From assembly GCA_031254385.1 (NCBI GenBank), contig JAIRUO010000059.1, forward strand, positions 1 to 13,143: DNA of 13,143 bases. The letters are read 5' to 3'. Of this stretch, positions 1 through 6,084 are shown piece after piece; positions within the stretch are counted from its first letter, which is position 1, and the number at the start of each line of letters is the position of its first letter. The position numbers and the translations under genes were made by a program. This DNA comes from Treponema sp. GTDB taxonomy: Bacteria > Spirochaetota > Spirochaetia > Treponematales > Breznakiellaceae. The notes beneath the pieces were generated by a model. That model did no database searches. It was not told the origin of the DNA and saw only the letters and a list, made by a program, of their open reading frames with translations.

Positions 1-52
1 GCAAGAGCTGAGTAAAATCCTTATAAAGAGTAAAGTGAAAAAAGAAAAATGA
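1..52 (+). CDS. Possible C-terminal tail of an upstream gene (partial)
   Basis: The frame beginning at base 2 reads a lysine-rich stretch (QELSKILIKSKVKKEK) ending at a TGA at 50-52, which could be the end of a protein truncated by the window edge. Frame 1 stops at 13-15 and frame 3 at 9-11, so this is the only one of appreciable length. There is no homology-grade signal in 16 residues, so this may simply be AT-rich intergenic sequence. Confidence 0.25.
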   Translation, partial: QELSKILIKSKVKKEK

Positions 53-103
53 AGAAAGGGTACTTTCATTGTTTGTTAGATTATATGATTATACGGTTAT
101 TTA

Positions 104-119
104 TGGTATAGTAGTTCTA
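104..119 (+). promoter_or_regulatory. Extended -10 promoter giving a probable leaderless transcript
   Basis: TGG-TATAGT occupies 104-112: TG at 104-105, one base, then the -10 hexamer at 107-112. A start point seven bases after the hexamer falls on A119, the A of the ATG. No -35 hexamer is convincing at 16-18 bp, as is usual for extended -10 promoters, and no Shine-Dalgarno sequence precedes the ATG. Transcription starting at the start codon is inference from spacing. Confidence 0.45.
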
Positions 120-775
120 TGAGTTTTAGCCGCATTATTAAGTTGTCTCTTGTCTGTGTCCTGGCGGCAGGGGCGAATTACCTTGTCCATAATATCTTTG
201 TGAATTTATTAAGAATACCGTTATTTTTGGATACGGTATTTAGTGCCGCGGTCAGTTTTGCCTTCGGTCTGAGTCCCGGCCTTGTTACGGTTCTGCTTAC
301 CAAAGCGGCGTTTGTTGTCGGCGGCGGCAGTTTCGACCCCTTTATACTCTGTAGTTTTGCAGAAGTTCTTTTAGTATGCCTATTGAAACCGTCTAGACCC
401 GGCGCTTCTGCTAAGTCGCCGGACGCTTCTGTGAAAGTGCCTGGTACAAAAATGCGGACATTGGCCTTGCCCGAAGCTGCGCTTACTTCATCCGCCAGCA
501 TTTTTGCCAGGCTCATGTTGCTGTATATAGTATGCAGCGTAGCGGTAAGCGTCTTAGGCGGCATAATTGAATTCATCTACTACACCGTACTGCCAAATCA
601 AAAATTATACTTTAGCGCGGAAGATACCCTCAAAATAGGGCTTTTAGAAAGCGGTATTCCCCCATTGGCAATGAACATTCTATCCCGAATTCCAGTCAAC
701 TTAGTAGATCGCTTTATCGTTATCTTCGGCGGATATTTTATTTCGCAGTTACGCCCCAAGGCAGTGCAGCGCTAA
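119..775 (+). CDS. Small polytopic membrane protein, ECF S-component-like
   Basis: The 218-residue product is strongly hydrophobic, with about five membrane segments at residues 7-27, 37-60, 74-90, 128-155 and 190-210. The segments around LFLDTVFSAAVSFAFG (35-50) and NLVDRFIVIFGG near the C-terminus resemble the substrate-binding S subunits of energy-coupling-factor vitamin/metal transporters, or the similar N-terminal membrane domains of spirochaetal sensor proteins. I recognise the style of fold, not a defined family. A hydrophilic linker at about 91-125 contains a 7-residue repeat (PGASAKS, PDASVKV, PGT). No ATPase or T-component gene is adjacent, so if it is an S subunit it would share a module encoded elsewhere. 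ATG119 is the only sensible start: an in-frame TGA lies at 86-88 and no ATG, GTG or TTG falls between. The last four bases overlap the tail of the convergent isomerase gene. Confidence 0.6.
   Translation: MSFSRIIKLSLVCVLAAGANYLVHNIFVNLLRIPLFLDTVFSAAVSFAFGLSPGLVTVLLTKAAFVVGGGSFDPFILCSFAEVLLVCLLKPSRPGASAKSPDASVKVPGTKMRTLALPEAALTSSASIFARLMLLYIVCSVAVSVLGGIIEFIYYTVLPNQKLYFSAEDTLKIGLLESGIPPLAMNILSRIPVNLVDRFIVIFGGYFISQLRPKAVQR
398..445 (+). repeat. In-frame 21-bp tandem repeat in the membrane-protein linker
   Basis: Two imperfect 21-bp units at 398-418 and 419-439, plus a six-base partial third (440-445), share the core GACGCTTCTG or GGCGCTTCTG. Each unit encodes seven residues of P-(G/D)-A-S-x-K-x pattern. 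The repeat sits in the hydrophilic loop between the third and fourth predicted membrane segments, so copy number could change without breaking the frame. Confidence 0.6.
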
Positions 776-1539
776 ATCTTCCCCTGTGCTTCCAGTTCCT
801 GTAGACCCTTAATGCACAGATCCACGCCTTCCATCTGGGGATGAACCTTTTCTTCTTCGTACTCCACAATAAAATGCTCAGTGCCGCCAGAGTCGCGGCA
901 CCAGTGCATAAACTCTTTCCAGTCTATGTCGTCCTTGCCAATGACGGGCGCAAAACCGTCGCTTTTGGAATAGGGCTTAAGGTGAACAGAACGTGCGCGG
1001 CCAGGGTAACGCTTCATAATGGCCATGAGGTCTGCGCCGCCGGACAGGGCGTTGCCATTGTCCATCTGCATGACAACTGACGGATCGGTGTTGTCAAAGA
1101 ACACGGTAAAGGGCAGTTCGCCGTCTATCATTTTGAATTCTGAGGCGTGGTTATGATAACCGAGCATTAGGCCATCAACCTGAAGCCGCTTTGATAGTTC
1201 GTTAAATTTATCTGCGGTACGTTTCCATGCGTCAATGCTGTTCGTACACTCAGCAGGCAGGCTTGGTACAATAACATATTTGTTGCCGATTTCCTTAAAG
1301 TACTTTATGGTGGATTCCAGTTTATCATCCTGCACCAGGCTCCAGGGTGTATGGTAACCCACGATTTTTAAGCCCGTTTCTGCAACGCCGTATTTAATAT
1401 CCGAAGCTGACAATACAAAATTGCCAAAGCCCTCAACGCCGATGTAGCCCATGCGCTTTAACTCGTGAAGCGTATGCAAGGGCTCCTTAAATAATACCGT
1501 TCTTACAGAATAAAGCTGAACAGAATATGTAAATGACAT
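772..1539 (-). CDS. Sugar phosphate isomerase/epimerase, TIM-barrel family
   Basis: The 255-residue protein belongs to the xylose-isomerase-like TIM barrel superfamily (AP endonuclease 2 type, Pfam PF01261), whose members isomerise or epimerise sugars, keto-sugars or inosose at a divalent-metal site. Visible signature elements are VEGFG with E36 on strand 2, YHTPW with H63, GYHNHASEF with H129 and H131 and metal-ligand-type E134, MQMDNGNA with D160, SVHLKP with H186, and IVEYEEE with E226 as the second acidic ligand. The length is normal and there is no signal peptide, so it is cytosolic. The exact substrate cannot be read from the sequence. GGAGGG lies about 5 bases upstream of the ATG. It is the last gene of the four-gene minus-strand operon, 21 bp after the exported-protein gene, and its stop overlaps the end of the convergent membrane-protein gene by 4 bp. 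Confidence 0.85.
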   Translation of the reverse strand: MSFTYSVQLYSVRTVLFKEPLHTLHELKRMGYIGVEGFGNFVLSASDIKYGVAETGLKIVGYHTPWSLVQDDKLESTIKYFKEIGNKYVIVPSLPAECTNSIDAWKRTADKFNELSKRLQVDGLMLGYHNHASEFKMIDGELPFTVFFDNTDPSVVMQMDNGNALSGGADLMAIMKRYPGRARSVHLKPYSKSDGFAPVIGKDDIDWKEFMHWCRDSGGTEHFIVEYEEEKVHPQMEGVDLCIKGLQELEAQGKI

Positions 1540-1560
1540 GATGCCCTCCGTTTATCTATT

Positions 1561-2346
1561 CTAGAGCAGAGGGACTCCAAGCACAAGCCCAATAGAAAAG
1601 GCCCTGTTGCTGTCAAATGCATCGGTCATTAGCACATCGACAACAAATTTTATTTTAGAAAAGACCGGAACTGCGGAAAGGTCAATACGAAAGCCGGTGT
1701 TAAGGACGCCCCGGATCCGGTGATCGGCGCTTGTGGGCTCGGCGCTATAAGAAAAATTCGCAAAATCCATAATCCAGTGTACAAAATTATTCAGAACAGA
1801 AGGAAACAATATCATGTCAAAACCCATTCCAAAATCAATATTGGTATCTGGACTATTTTTAATAAAGGTCTTGCCCAGAACCACGGTAGTTTCCGCAGGC
1901 CAGTTAAAAAAATGCCCCGAATATGTTACCGCAAGATAGACTTGCCCAGCCATTCTATCCGGGCTGCTATTCCACATATCCAGAAGCTGAAAATTTCCTC
2001 CCAAAGCAAGAGCCGTATTCTCTATGGGAAAGTGAATCTTTCCGCCCAAAATAAAGCTCGATTCATTGCTTCTCGGCTGTATATCAAAGGCGCCGCTAAT
2101 TTCTACCATCTTAAAAATACTAATGCTTATAGCCGGGATATGTGCAATATCTTTTCTAATTATTGTATGGTGTCCCAGATCAAGGCCAAGATAGCTGGTT
2201 TCGTCCCAGCTTATACGGGCAGTTGGAATGGATACAAGCCCGGTGCTTCCGTTAAGGTTCATACCCTTTAGAGTTTGCGCATTCAGGATTGGCGCTACAA
2301 CAAAAAGAACCGCGAATAATTGCACAAATAAACGATATTTCTTCAT
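1561..2346 (-). CDS. Exported beta-barrel-like protein, YjbH-like motif
   Basis: The 261-residue protein starts with a clear signal peptide: MKKYR, a hydrophobic core to about residue 21, and a probable cut after A23 (NAQ). The mature part alternates polar and hydrophobic residues with many G, F and W, and ends in a hydrophobic strand (IGLVLGVPLL), as expected of a small outer-membrane beta-barrel. The segment GSTGLVSIPTARI at about 33-45 resembles the repeated G-TGL-x-x-P-TAR motif of YjbH/YmcA-type exopolysaccharide-linked outer-membrane proteins; this match is suggestive only. No strong Shine-Dalgarno is visible. The gene lies 17 bp after the sirtuin stop and 21 bp before the isomerase, so it is probably co-transcribed. 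Function unknown. Confidence 0.7.
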   Translation of the reverse strand: MKKYRLFVQLFAVLFVVAPILNAQTLKGMNLNGSTGLVSIPTARISWDETSYLGLDLGHHTIIRKDIAHIPAISISIFKMVEISGAFDIQPRSNESSFILGGKIHFPIENTALALGGNFQLLDMWNSSPDRMAGQVYLAVTYSGHFFNWPAETTVVLGKTFIKNSPDTNIDFGMGFDMILFPSVLNNFVHWIMDFANFSYSAEPTSADHRIRGVLNTGFRIDLSAVPVFSKIKFVVDVLMTDAFDSNRAFSIGLVLGVPLL

Positions 2347-2363
2347 CTATTGAGTATCGGCAG

Positions 2364-3110
2364 TTAAGATAAGAGACTTTTCTGCAATCCAATAAAAACA
2401 TCTTCAAGGCTGTTAAACTTTAGCGTCGCTTTATAGTCCAGGGGAGTGGGCATATCATTCACTATTACTATTTCTCCCCCCGTGCTCAAACAATACTGGG
2501 GCAGGGAAGCTGCCGGCTGTACCTGGAGGCTCGTACCCAGAACAAGCATTAGGTCAGACTTTTCAGCTTCTTCTGTTGCTTCGCGCAAGGCTTCTATGGG
2601 GAGCGCCTCTCCAAAAAAGGTAATGGCCGGCTTTAGGACTCTGCCGCACTTGGGGCATTTGGGTAATTCCCCGGCCTTTACCAGGGCGGCGGCTTCTTCA
2701 AAGGGCATGCGTATTCCGGCGCAGCGCATACAATAATGGATTCTGGGAGAACCGTGAATCTCAATTACCTTTTTGCTTCCCCCTTTTTGATGAAGCAGAT
2801 CAATATTCTGCGTAATAACCGCTTTTATGAGCCCCTGTTTTTCCATAGCTCCAAGGACAGTATGAACAATGGAGGCTTCTTTTTCGTCAAGATTATATAT
2901 AAAGGAACCGGCTGCCTTATAATAAAAAGAAGGATCTTTTTCAAAGTAAGAAATATCAAAAATCTTCTCCGCGTCCATTTCCTTATAGAGGCCGTTCTTT
3001 CCGCGAAAGTCCCTAATGCCCGAAAGGGTACTCACACCTGCGCCCGAAAGAACCGTGCAATGCCTGGCTTTGCGGATTTTTTCAATAAGGGCGTTTAAGG
3101 AATTGTCCAT
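2364..3110 (-). CDS. cobB: NAD-dependent protein deacylase (sirtuin)
   Basis: The 248-residue product is a complete single-domain sirtuin, which removes acetyl or other acyl groups from protein lysines using NAD and yields nicotinamide and O-acyl-ADP-ribose. Motifs in order: GAGVSTLSGIRDFRG (23-37) for NAD binding, TQNID (100-104), catalytic H119 in IEIHG, zinc ligands C127/C130 and C152/C155 in two CxxC pairs, FFGE (165-168), and GTSLQVQPA for the second half of the Rossmann fold. Nothing is missing and there is no signal peptide. The symbol cobB is generic for bacterial sirtuins. Its ATG follows the stop of the upstream synthetase/TPR gene with a single base between, and the ribosome binding site is poor, so translational coupling is likely. 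There is no macrodomain or lipoate-ligase neighbour, which argues against the SirTM class, and no defence-type effector domain is fused. Confidence 0.93.
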   Translation of the reverse strand: MDNSLNALIEKIRKARHCTVLSGAGVSTLSGIRDFRGKNGLYKEMDAEKIFDISYFEKDPSFYYKAAGSFIYNLDEKEASIVHTVLGAMEKQGLIKAVITQNIDLLHQKGGSKKVIEIHGSPRIHYCMRCAGIRMPFEEAAALVKAGELPKCPKCGRVLKPAITFFGEALPIEALREATEEAEKSDLMLVLGTSLQVQPAASLPQYCLSTGGEIVIVNDMPTPLDYKATLKFNSLEDVFIGLQKSLLS

Positions 3111-3111
3111 T

Positions 3112-4332
3112 TTACATATTCAGTTTTTCAAGCAGAAGCTGTTTGAATTTAACCGCTCCTTCCATATATTCAAGAGCCAGGGATGCTTCGCAGTCCGCCA
3201 GCGCCTGGGGGTAATCTTCCAAATGATAATATGCCTGGCCTCTGCGGTAAAGGCAATAATGCTGAAAGGGATTTATTTTTAGAGAAACATTAAAACTATT
3301 TACAGCCTCCGTGTATTGCCGCAATACCGCATGAACTATGCCCTTGTAATAGGCTGCCTTATGCGAAGCGGGATCAAGCTCCAGCGCCTTTGCAAAATCC
3401 GCGATTGCGTCTTTGTAATGCGACCTGGCAAAGAAAGCCATACCCCGGTGTTTAAGTATAAGCGCTTTTATGTCGTCTTCTGGATCAATTTCAAGAATCT
3501 GCGTATACAGGGCAATGGCTTGCTGGAATTTACGCTTGTTATGCGCAGAAAGGGCATTGAGCAGCATTTCGTCAATGGATGCGCGGGAAGAGTAATGCGG
3601 CTGCAACTGCTCTTCAATTTCTTCGCGGGTTTCTGGCATGGCTTCAGAAAAAAGAAGGGCATCCGTAGATTCTTCAATTTTTCTAAAGAACGAATCCCGC
3701 CGTTTTTCCAATTCCCCGTTCAACTGCCGCTGGTAACTCCTGATCTCCTGAAAAATAATATCTGCAAGGGACAGGCTCGCGTTTACCGCTGCCAGCTTTC
3801 GTTTTATAGGTTCGTCAAGGGGGTTGAATTCGGCCTTATAAACAAGCTCATGCTCTACTTCCGCCCAGGCATCTTGCAAGATGGTGCGAATCTGGATTTC
3901 TGCAGCTTCTTCGGCAGGCAGGCCCCCTGCTTTCACAAGGTCCAAAGGGAGCTTTATCTGCAAATGAACAGATTCATACCCGAATTCCCGGAATGTGTGA
4001 TCCCCCCCCTTGTGCTGTACTTCATAAACTTCAAAGTTGGCGTTAAGCACTTCTTCTACTGTGGCAAGGTCTTCCAGAAAAGGGCATACAATGCGTAAAC
4101 CTATAATATCCGCTATTAAAGGAGAAAGCGAAGAATCGTCGCTTTTTAAGAGCCGTATATATTTTTTATAATAACTGTCAAAATCCTTGACTCTGGCCTT
4201 TATAGTTGGAGTGGACAGAAGATGATGAACCGCCTCGCTTACACGGACAGATAATTCTTCTGCAGCAGATTCCCGGGAATCCAATAATTCATCATATTCT
4301 TTTTTTAAAGCACTTTGATCAGGATACTGCAT
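3112..4332 (-). CDS. RelA/SpoT-type (p)ppGpp synthetase domain fused to TPR repeats
   Basis: The 406-residue protein has a nucleotidyltransferase domain of the RelA/SpoT synthetase family at about 25-200 and four tetratricopeptide repeats at about 255-400. Synthetase features are intact: RVKDFDSYYKKY (47-58) for ATP binding, DIIGLRI with D75 and R80, FGYESVHL (117-124) with the nucleotide-stacking tyrosine Y119, EIQIRT (145-150) with the catalytic glutamate E145, and AWAEVEHELVYK (155-166). There is no HD hydrolase, TGS or ACT domain, so this is a stand-alone synthetase, able in principle only to make alarmone. TPR blocks such as AIALYTQILEIDP and AIADFAKALELDP should bind a protein partner that may control activity. 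AGGTGA lies about 8 bases before the ATG. It heads the four-gene operon. The coding strand carries an uninterrupted run of eight G at codons 108-111, inside the synthetase domain. A tRNA- or ATP-modifying toxic synthetase is possible, but no antitoxin is visible. Confidence 0.88.
   Translation of the reverse strand: MQYPDQSALKKEYDELLDSRESAAEELSVRVSEAVHHLLSTPTIKARVKDFDSYYKKYIRLLKSDDSSLSPLIADIIGLRIVCPFLEDLATVEEVLNANFEVYEVQHKGGDHTFREFGYESVHLQIKLPLDLVKAGGLPAEEAAEIQIRTILQDAWAEVEHELVYKAEFNPLDEPIKRKLAAVNASLSLADIIFQEIRSYQRQLNGELEKRRDSFFRKIEESTDALLFSEAMPETREEIEEQLQPHYSSRASIDEMLLNALSAHNKRKFQQAIALYTQILEIDPEDDIKALILKHRGMAFFARSHYKDAIADFAKALELDPASHKAAYYKGIVHAVLRQYTEAVNSFNVSLKINPFQHYCLYRRGQAYYHLEDYPQALADCEASLALEYMEGAVKFKQLLLEKLNM
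4002..4009 (-). repeat. G8 homopolymer inside the synthetase coding sequence
   Basis: Eight consecutive C on the plus strand read as G8 on the coding strand, in the codons for K108-G109-G110-D111. It lies before the catalytic EIQIRT motif, so a one-base slip would truncate the synthetase ahead of E145. Confidence 0.9.
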
Positions 4333-4351
4333 AATTATATCACCTAACCCT
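4333..4351 (-). promoter_or_regulatory. Ribosome binding site of the synthetase/TPR gene; promoter not clear
   Basis: Between the flaA terminator and ATG4332 the minus strand reads TTAGGTGATATAATT. AGGTGA is a good Shine-Dalgarno about 8 bases from the ATG. TATAAT also occurs here but ends one base before the ATG, so as a -10 box it would start transcription inside the gene. A weak alternative promoter, TTGAGA-17-TATCAG at about 4372-4400, overlaps the terminator stem. How this operon is started is unresolved: weak promoter or terminator read-through. Confidence 0.4.
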
Positions 4352-4386
4352 AAAGAAAAGGCTGTCTGATATTACCAGACAGCCTT
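4352..4386 (-). terminator. Rho-independent terminator after flaA
   Basis: A perfect 11-bp inverted repeat (4376-4386 with 4358-4368: AAGGCTGTCTG and its complement) encloses a 7-base loop (4369-4375). Read on the minus strand the stem is followed by TTTTCTTT. It starts 24 bases past the flaA stop and ends about 20 bases before the synthetase/TPR start codon, so it should insulate the downstream operon from the highly expressed flaA. Confidence 0.9.
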
Positions 4387-4409
4387 ATTCTCAAACAGGT
4401 ACTGATGTA

Positions 4410-5456
4410 TTAGTTAGTGGGAGTCGGGGTAAACCCAAACCTTTCCTGAACTGTAGTACCATAAAGAGGATCATAAACTTCTTGGGCCTGTTTCTGGGCT
4501 TCCAGATACTGGAGAACCTGGTTCTGGCCAAAGCGTTCCATTTCAAAGATCTTCTTCTGGGTTTCCCTGTCTCTTATGATATTCCACAGGGTCTCATCAT
4601 CAATATCCCTGTCGGTATCAAGTACCGCTTTATCATAGATGATCTTGACATCTTTGAAGTAGCCGATAAAATCTCCGCCAACCGCATCGGCATCCCTGTC
4701 AATTCTAAATCCGCCGAATTTCACAAAGGGAGTGCTGGTGGGATACAGGGGATAAATCCTGAGTTCCCGGTTCCTGACATCCATTATGTACTGGGGATTA
4801 GTCCAGGTGAGTTCCGCCCATCCTTCAAAATTGAGGTAGCCCATGAATACCGTTTTCTCGATCCCATCGGAATCAATAAGAATAACGTTAAGGCCGTGGG
4901 GGAAGTTTAGTCCGTAGGTATTGACCGCAACGGACCTGATGGTTCCTACGTTCTTTACCACTCCGTACCCTTCTTCAAAACGGCTGGGGCCTGTGATCCC
5001 GTTGGAAGTTGAAGCTGAGATAGCACCGTCATTGCCTACATCGGCCTGGGGCTCATAAGCGGGAATTTCAAAAGGCGGCTTGATAGTTGCCTTGGAATAG
5101 AAATTCTCCAGGGGGAAGTGTACCCTGACGCCCATAACTGTTCCCCACTGTTGAGAGGGAGCTTCCCTGGTGTAGGTATTGGCAATATTTGTTACAGTCC
5201 GGGAAGAAGATGTAAAAAGTACTTCCCAGTTTGTAATGGCAAGAGATGTCTTCATTACTGCCCTTTGCTCCGGGGTATAGCTGCTTCCGGCTACCATACT
5301 GTAGTCCATTACAGTCTGGCGGTTTTGTGTCGGATTACCGGCCTGGTTATTCATGATATCTGCCGTTAGCAGAGAGAAGTCAATAAGAATGGCTTCTTCG
5401 GCAAATGCGGCACCGGCTAGTAACAACACGACGAGAAGAATGAATATCCGTTTCAT
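4410..5456 (-). CDS. flaA: Flagellar filament outer layer (sheath) protein FlaA
   Basis: The 348-residue protein matches spirochaetal FlaA, the sheath protein around the FlaB core of the periplasmic flagellum. The start is taken at ATG5456 because AAGGAG lies 7 bases upstream and the signal peptide then begins directly (MKRIF, hydrophobic core, AFA before E20); an extension to a TTG at 5480 has no such support. Export through Sec with cleavage after A19 is expected. FlaA-type features are the N-terminal ILIDFSLL segment, NWEVLF and WGTVMGVRVHFPL in the first half, a central GTIRSVAVNTYGLNFPHGL followed by the carbohydrate-binding-module-like YLNFEGWAELTW, and FGGFRIDRD. The acidic C-terminal tail (EMERFGQNQVLQYLEAQKQ) is predicted helical. 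The gene has its own promoter and terminator, and probably also receives read-through from the amidase/GerMN operon ending just upstream. Confidence 0.95.
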   Translation of the reverse strand: MKRIFILLVVLLLAGAAFAEEAILIDFSLLTADIMNNQAGNPTQNRQTVMDYSMVAGSSYTPEQRAVMKTSLAITNWEVLFTSSSRTVTNIANTYTREAPSQQWGTVMGVRVHFPLENFYSKATIKPPFEIPAYEPQADVGNDGAISASTSNGITGPSRFEEGYGVVKNVGTIRSVAVNTYGLNFPHGLNVILIDSDGIEKTVFMGYLNFEGWAELTWTNPQYIMDVRNRELRIYPLYPTSTPFVKFGGFRIDRDADAVGGDFIGYFKDVKIIYDKAVLDTDRDIDDETLWNIIRDRETQKKIFEMERFGQNQVLQYLEAQKQAQEVYDPLYGTTVQERFGFTPTPTN

Positions 5457-5503
5457 TCGATACTCCTTTTTAAAAAACAATGTATAAAACCTTAATTAAG
5501 AAA

Positions 5504-5532
5504 AGTATACTTTATATACTCTTAATTGTCAA
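5504..5532 (-). promoter_or_regulatory. Strong sigma-70 promoter of flaA
   Basis: On the minus strand TTGACA (5532-5527) is a perfect -35 box, followed by exactly 17 bases and TATACT (5509-5504), one mismatch from consensus. Transcription should start near 5497, giving a leader of about 41 bases with AAGGAG 7 bases before ATG5456. The -35 box overlaps the TGA stop (5531-5529) of the preceding GerMN gene. Use of the housekeeping sigma factor for flaA, rather than flagellar sigma-28, agrees with what is known in other spirochaetes. Confidence 0.9.
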
Positions 5533-6083
5533 CGCCTTTTGACTGGTTTTATAAAATTATCGGCAGAATCTTCAAAAATCGCACGGAATTCATTAAAAAA
5601 AATTTCATTTCCGCCGATAAATAGCCTCACATCTTTTACGGAAGAAAAATTCCGCATTATGCCTTCATACAAGGTCAGAAAGCTTGTAAAAACGGTTTCG
5701 ACCCCTGGCGAACCCAAGGCCAGGGCCGATTCTTCCGAAAAATCGGCATAAACGACTCCGTCTCGGAAAATCAGGGATTGGAGCCGGGTTTCCCTTGGAA
5801 AAAGAAGAGAAGCCTCCGGGGACACAGGCCCGAGCAAGGCCTCTTCCGTATAGCGGCGTATATCGGTTTCCGGGGAATTTGAGCGCCTGAGCAGGCGATC
5901 TTCTACAATAGTAGCCCCTTCCAGGGCTGAATAGAACACAAAAGTCCTTCTGACAAGCCCCAGATAGAGGTATTCTCCCAAGGCTATAAGGCTAATGAGG
6001 GCCAAAAACACGAGATAACGGTTCCGTTTAATGCCAAAAAGATTGTATGCAACCTTTAGCATATTGTTTGCTATAGAGTTCAT
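5529..6083 (-). CDS. Membrane-anchored GerMN-domain protein
   Basis: The 184-residue product has one N-terminal membrane segment (about residues 22-46, RYLVFLALISLIALGEYLYL) after a short cytoplasmic stretch, then a GerMN-type domain (Pfam PF10646). Recognisable elements are an entry strand with E-x-R-x-L, YTEEALLGPVSPEASLLFP, LQSLIFRDGVVYADFSEES, a helix containing the V-x-T motif, and VKDVRLFIGGNE near the end. GerMN domains are extracytoplasmic ligand-binding folds often found beside peptidoglycan amidases, matching this position. ATG6083 is chosen because it follows the amidase TGA with one base between; a TTG at 6119 would give a 196-residue form but has no ribosome binding site. The protein should sit in the inner membrane facing the periplasm, perhaps guiding the amidase. 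Confidence 0.75.
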   Translation of the reverse strand: MNSIANNMLKVAYNLFGIKRNRYLVFLALISLIALGEYLYLGLVRRTFVFYSALEGATIVEDRLLRRSNSPETDIRRYTEEALLGPVSPEASLLFPRETRLQSLIFRDGVVYADFSEESALALGSPGVETVFTSFLTLYEGIMRNFSSVKDVRLFIGGNEIFFNEFRAIFEDSADNFIKPVKRR

Positions 6084-6084
6084 G

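Noticed and set aside
1720..2271. 183-codon open frame on the plus strand
   Set aside because: It is antisense to the exported barrel-like gene, which has a signal peptide and fits the operon; the plus-strand translation is basic and featureless.
3316..4098. 260-codon open frame on the plus strand
   Set aside because: It is the antisense shadow of the synthetase/TPR gene, whose protein has intact catalytic motifs; the plus-strand product has no recognisable domain.
2364..4332. Sirtuin plus synthetase as an anti-phage defence island
   Set aside because: The sirtuin is a plain single-domain deacylase with no effector fusion, no phage or other defence genes are nearby, and the operon continues into ordinary metabolic and envelope genes.
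4334..4339. Perfect TATAAT on the minus strand before the synthetase/TPR gene
   Set aside because: It ends one base before the ATG, so a start from it would fall inside the coding sequence; the AGGTGA site implies a longer mRNA.
5457..5480. N-terminal extension of FlaA from a TTG at 5480
   Set aside because: It would put eight charged residues before the signal peptide and cover the Shine-Dalgarno sequence that serves ATG5456.
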